Below, piece by piece: positions 61,449-64,000 of a DNA stretch of 64,000 bases. The stretch comes from JBKHYJ01 sp046565505 (GTDB taxonomy: Bacteria > Acidobacteriota > Blastocatellia > UBA7656). The stretch covers positions 1 through 64,000 of the forward strand of contig JBKHYJ010000034.1 of NCBI GenBank assembly GCA_046565505.1, given 5' to 3'. Position numbers and translations under genes: made by a program. Under the pieces are notes generated by a model. That model did no database searches. It was not told the DNA's origin and saw nothing but the letters and a program-made list of their open reading frames with translations. How positions within the stretch are numbered: the first letter of the stretch is position 1; each line of letters begins with the position of its first letter.

Positions 61449-62060
61449 TCAGTGTGAATACTTGCGTATCACCCCTATGACCACGCCCTGAATGCCGACG
61501 CGCTCAGGGGGCTTGATGATTATCGGCTTATAGCGCGGGTTAGCCGGCTCCAGCCGGACGCGCCCCCGCTCCTGGTAGAATCGCTTGACCGTCGCGTCGC
61601 TGCCATCTATTAACGCCACGACAGTCTGCCCATTTTCAGCCGTCTGCCGCGATTCGACTACGACGAAGTCCCCATCGCGTATCTGCTCGCCGATCATCGA
61701 ATCGCCTCGCACCCGCAACGCGAAAGTGCGGCCGCGCCCGAGCATATCGCGCGGGACGCAGATGGTCTCGCGGCTCAGCACCGCCTCGATCGGGCGGCCC
61801 GCGGCGATAACGCCGAGCAAAGGTATCTCGCATTCGCCGTCCTGCTGATCGAACCTCAACACCTCTATGCCGCGGCTGACGTTCGGGGTGCGTCGTATCA
61901 GCCCCTCGCGCTCCAGCGCCGAGAGCAACTGGTGGACAGTGGCCGGGGAGCTGAGCCCCAGCCGCGCCCGTATCTCGGCTATAGTCGGCGCGTGCCCATT
62001 CGCGTTGACGAAGCGGCAGAGGAAATCATAGACCTCTCGCTGGCGCGGGGTGATGTTCAT
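61449..62060 (-). CDS. lexA: SOS repressor LexA
   Basis: 203 residues. ATG 62060 has GGAGG eight bases upstream and begins MNITPRQREVYDFL; an in-frame ATG at 62075 is too close to the ribosome site. The N-terminal winged helix (about 1-65) has the recognition-helix region LGLSSPATVHQLLSALE. The self-cleavage site is Ala87-Gly88 (VIAAGRP), and the catalytic dyad is Ser121 (GDSMIG) and Lys159 (DATVKRF). RecA filaments on single-stranded DNA trigger autocleavage. The recognition helix differs from the E. coli type, so the operator is expected to differ too. First gene of the lexA-RadA-like-small-polB row. Confidence 0.96.
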   Translation of the reverse strand: MNITPRQREVYDFLCRFVNANGHAPTIAEIRARLGLSSPATVHQLLSALEREGLIRRTPNVSRGIEVLRFDQQDGECEIPLLGVIAAGRPIEAVLSRETICVPRDMLGRGRTFALRVRGDSMIGEQIRDGDFVVVESRQTAENGQTVVALIDGSDATVKRFYQERGRVRLEPANPRYKPIIIKPPERVGIQGVVIGVIRKYSH

Positions 62061-62092
62061 AATTTTCGCCTCCATACGAAAATCTATCTAAC

Positions 62093-62120
62093 ATGATCGA
62101 AAATTATCGAAAATTGTCAA
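62093..62120 (-). promoter_or_regulatory. lexA promoter
   Basis: On the minus strand TTGACA (62120-62115) and GATCAT (62098-62093) are separated by 16 bp. The spacer is filled by the tandem AATTTTCGAT repeat, so a protein bound there would block polymerase. Confidence 0.65.
62096..62115. promoter_or_regulatory. Tandem AATTTTCGAT repeat, candidate LexA operator
   Basis: AATTTTCGAT (minus strand) is repeated twice without a gap. The TCGA cores at the copy junctions give a 14-bp near-palindrome, 12 of 14 symmetric. A third partial copy (GATTTTCGTAT, about 62074-62085) lies next to the ribosome site. Auto-repression by LexA is the natural reading; it is neither the E. coli CTGT-N8-ACAG nor the Gram-positive CGAAC-N4-GTTCG box. 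Confidence 0.6.
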
Positions 62121-62291
62121 GCTAAATCTTTCGGGGCGACCATCGCCCTCAGACCCCGAGGATTTCCCGGCGGTCGCGGCGTCGCCCAGGGCCGGCGACC
62201 TTCGCCCCGGCGTGTAAGCCCCCCGGTTGACCGCAGGCGAGGGCCGCAGGTACTATGTCCCCTCGCCGTTAATAACTCTCACTACAGACCG

Positions 62292-62678
62292 ATGCTGCCG
62301 GATCATATAAAAGCGTTGCTCGCCCCGTATTTCCCCGAACTGGACCTCGAAGGTATTCGCATACGCGAAGGCATTCCGTGGTACGTGCTGATGAACGCGG
62401 TCGCGTACGCGGACCGGGACCGGATATACTTCGCGCCCGGCCGCTACGACCCCGACTCGCCGGGCGGCATTGCTATAATCGCGCATGAGCTTGCGCACTG
62501 CGCGCAGTACAAGAATCATGGCGTCTGGAGATTCAGGCTGCTGTACGTGAGCTCGTCACTCGTAGAGTTCTGGCGACACGGCTCATTATATCAGGCGTAC
62601 GTTCGGAACCGATTTGAGGTGGCGGCCAGGGAAGTGGAAGAGAGGGTGTTCGCCGATCTATGTAAACGGCGCAACTGA
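62292..62678 (+). CDS. Small HExxH protein (DUF4157-like)
   Basis: 128 residues. The zinc-protease motif HELAH lies in IAIIAHELAHCAQYKNHG (about residues 64-74), preceded by a short beta region (DRIYFAPGRYD) as in DUF4157 proteins, and a downstream glutamate in NRFEVAAREVEE could be the third ligand. No signal peptide. Peptidase activity is not proven for this family. Its stop is 25 bp ahead of the RidA start, so the two are probably co-transcribed. Confidence 0.82.
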   Translation: MLPDHIKALLAPYFPELDLEGIRIREGIPWYVLMNAVAYADRDRIYFAPGRYDPDSPGGIAIIAHELAHCAQYKNHGVWRFRLLYVSSSLVEFWRHGSLYQAYVRNRFEVAAREVEERVFADLCKRRN

Positions 62679-62703
62679 GACATCGCCCAAAAAAGGAGGG
62701 GCC

Positions 62704-63198
62704 ATGACCCGTAGAAAATTCATCAAGAGCACCACCGCCACGACGGTGGGGGCGGCGGCCGGCGAACCGCAGGGCAAACCCGCGCGCGCCGCCCAGACCG
62801 GCGGCGGGCGGGGCAGAGCGAAAACGAGTAAGCGAAAAATCTCCACGGACGGCGCGCCTAAACCCGTCGGCCCGTTCAGCCAGGCGATTGTCGCGGGCAA
62901 CATGATCTACGTCGCGGGGCAGGGGCCTTTCAACCCCGCCACAGGTAAGATGCCCGAGGGGTTTGAAGATCAGGCCGTCCAGACTTTCGAGAACGTCAAG
63001 GCCATAATCGAGTCGGCGGGCGCGACCCTTCAAGACGTGGTGAAGGTGAACGTCTACCTGACAGACTTGAGCAATTTCGCCAAGATGAATGAAGTCTACA
63101 TGCGCTACTTCCGAGACCCATACCCGGCGCGCGCGACCGTGGGCGCGCAACTGCTGGCCGGCATGGCTATCGAAATAGAGTGCGTCGCGATCATCTGA
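62704..63198 (+). CDS. Tat-exported RidA-family protein
   Basis: 164 residues; AAGGAGG lies just before ATG 62704. The N terminus is a twin-arginine signal (TRRKFIKSTTATTVGAAAG) and a low-complexity linker to about residue 50. The rest is a complete RidA/YjgF domain (KPVGPFSQAIVAGNMIYVAGQG, DLSNFAKMNEVY). It includes the arginine in PARATVG and the glutamate in EIECVAI that hold the carboxylate of imine substrates. RidA normally removes reactive enamine/imine products in the cytosol; an exported one is unusual. Confidence 0.88.
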   Translation: MTRRKFIKSTTATTVGAAAGEPQGKPARAAQTGGGRGRAKTSKRKISTDGAPKPVGPFSQAIVAGNMIYVAGQGPFNPATGKMPEGFEDQAVQTFENVKAIIESAGATLQDVVKVNVYLTDLSNFAKMNEVYMRYFRDPYPARATVGAQLLAGMAIEIECVAII

Positions 63199-63306
63199 AT
63201 TTTGGGTATTCGCGGCGCATGAGTCGCCCGCCGAGGCGCGGTTTCGGATTCTGGACCGGCGGAGTATTCGCGGGCTTCGGCACCTCACTCCCATTTAGAG
63301 CGGCGC
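63199..63306. repeat. Dispersed intergenic repeat, copy B
   Basis: Diverged second copy of the element at 61295-61390, directly after the RidA stop. Downstream, about 63340-63365, TCCAAAATCTAAAATCCAAT is the reverse complement of words in the mreC-mreD inverted repeat. Confidence 0.65.
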
Positions 63307-63373
63307 CCGCTCGTCGCCCATGCGTTACTGCGTCAACTCCCTAATCCAAAATCTAAAATCCAATATCACCCCA

Positions 63374-63403
63374 ATGACACAGGGCCGCGTTTGAATGTAG
63401 AAT
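63374..63403 (+). promoter_or_regulatory. Promoter before the last small genes
   Basis: ATGACA (63374-63379), an 18-bp spacer and TAGAAT (63398-63403). Transcription would start near 63410, which argues against the TTG at 63391 as start codon. Confidence 0.55.
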
Positions 63404-63468
63404 ATATGTATAGCCCTATGGATTGCCGCCGGCTTGCGCAGGGAGCGAACCGGCCAGCAGGGACGCAG

Positions 63469-63702
63469 ATGATAAAGACCGTGCGGGTTGGCGATGTTGT
63501 GGGGTTCAGGACTTTTTCCGGCGTGATTCGCTATGGCGAAGTGGTCAGCCTGCTGGCGCGGGGCGACGCGGGGCGGGCGGCCAGGAAGGACGAGATCAGC
63601 GTGCGCCTCAAGCCCGATGGCCGCGTCGTCATGGTCCAGCGGTGGCGCATCAGCGAACGTTACGATGGGAAGAGGCTGAAACAGCAAAACAACAATGGCT
63701 AA
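63469..63702 (+). CDS. Small hypothetical protein
   Basis: 77 residues from ATG 63469; the frame is open from 63391 and ATG 63418 is also possible. It reads as a small beta-rich fold (KTVRVGDVVGFRTFSGVIRYGEVVSLL, SVRLKPDGRVVMVQRWRISERY) with a basic end. No family recognised. Its last 8 bp overlap the next gene, which suggests coupling. Confidence 0.6.
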   Translation: MIKTVRVGDVVGFRTFSGVIRYGEVVSLLARGDAGRAARKDEISVRLKPDGRVVMVQRWRISERYDGKRLKQQNNNG

Positions 63703-64000
63703 ACACCTGAAGATAATCATCCTCACCCTGACGCTCGCGGCCGCGTGCATCCCCGCGAGCGCCCAGAGTAAAAAGAAGCCGGCGCGCGCGCCCCAGGCCA
63801 CGCTCGCCAACCAGGTCGCGAAGGCGAAACAAGAGGTCATAAAAGCGGCGAACGAGTACAAGGCCAGCCTTGAGAAACTGCTCGTCTTACAGGAAAGGGA
63901 TGTGAAGACGAAGGCCGAGCTCTTCGAGAAGCGCAAGGAGCTGCTCGCGCAGAACATCATCTCGAAGCTGGAGCTTGAAAAGAGCAAGCAGGAGTTGGAC
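63695..64000 (+). CDS. Exported coiled-coil protein, cut by the window end
   Basis: At least 102 residues from ATG 63695, open to the edge. A signal peptide (IIILTLTLAAACIPASAQS) is followed by a lysine-rich linker and a long charged helix (KQEVIKAANEYKASLEKLL, KAELFEKRKELLAQ) that reads as coiled coil. The product is secreted or periplasmic; the rest of the protein is needed to name it. Confidence 0.8.
   Translation, partial: MAKHLKIIILTLTLAAACIPASAQSKKKPARAPQATLANQVAKAKQEVIKAANEYKASLEKLLVLQERDVKTKAELFEKRKELLAQNIISKLELEKSKQELD

Overview
The window reads as chromosomal DNA of a high-GC Gram-negative bacterium. Outer-membrane machinery is present (a TolC/RND/MFP tripartite pump and an outer-membrane barrel candidate), together with a rod-shape operon and Tat-type signals. 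My best guess is Acidobacteriota, Blastocatellia-like. That rests on the gene order (mreBCD-mrdA-rodA, then a radical SAM-DUF2344 fusion, then RNase E/G), the form II CO-dehydrogenase-like coxSLMG set, and DUF1844/DUF2059 proteins. No rRNA, tRNA, CRISPR array, transposase or phage gene was recognised. Intergenic regions carry short GC-rich inverted repeats, and one diverged dispersed repeat of about 100 bp occurs twice.

Layout. 0.4-1.8 kb: PLP aminotransferase (minus) with a good sigma70 promoter. 2.3-15.8 kb (plus): GAF-GGDEF protein, mreB, mreC, mreD, mrdA, rodA, radical SAM-DUF2344 fusion, and an RNase E/G with a ~560-residue insertion inside its S1 domain. 16-23 kb: M61 peptidase, MFS transporter, Gfo/Idh oxidoreductase (minus), divergent GT-C glycosyltransferase, and an alpha/beta-hydrolase-fold protein without its nucleophile serine. 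23.3-24.9 kb: ruvA and a DnaC-like ATPase. 25.1-26.1 kb: a decayed gene for a secreted collagen-like protein. 26.1-33.1 kb (minus): tetR-MFP-RND-tolC efflux operon with a near-palindromic operator over its promoter. 33.3-39.2 kb: small protein plus CstA transporter, stand-alone Pnkp-like kinase, Nudix-metallo-beta-lactamase fusion, subtilisin-like protease. 39.5-48.8 kb: stress protein, hemerythrin, divergent NAD kinase, amidohydrolase, barrel candidate, ceramidase-like protein, SDR, MscS, MazG. 49-57 kb (plus): DUF1844, MBL hydrolase, RibF, DUF2059, coxSLMG. 57.2-57.9 kb: zinc-ribbon-GspG fusion.

The part I find most unusual is 58.0-62.1 kb (minus). Here lexA, a RadA/RAD51-like protein that has lost its P-loop, a 95-residue helical protein, and a PolB2-like family-B DNA polymerase with degenerate motif B, motif C and exonuclease motifs lie in a row. 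The lexA promoter carries tandem AATTTTCGAT copies between -35 and -10. By composition this looks like a LexA-linked damage-tolerance cassette, a functional analogue of imuA-imuB-dnaE2 built on a B-family polymerase. The last 2 kb hold a small HExxH protein, a Tat-exported RidA, a small unknown, and the start of a secreted coiled-coil protein cut by the window end.
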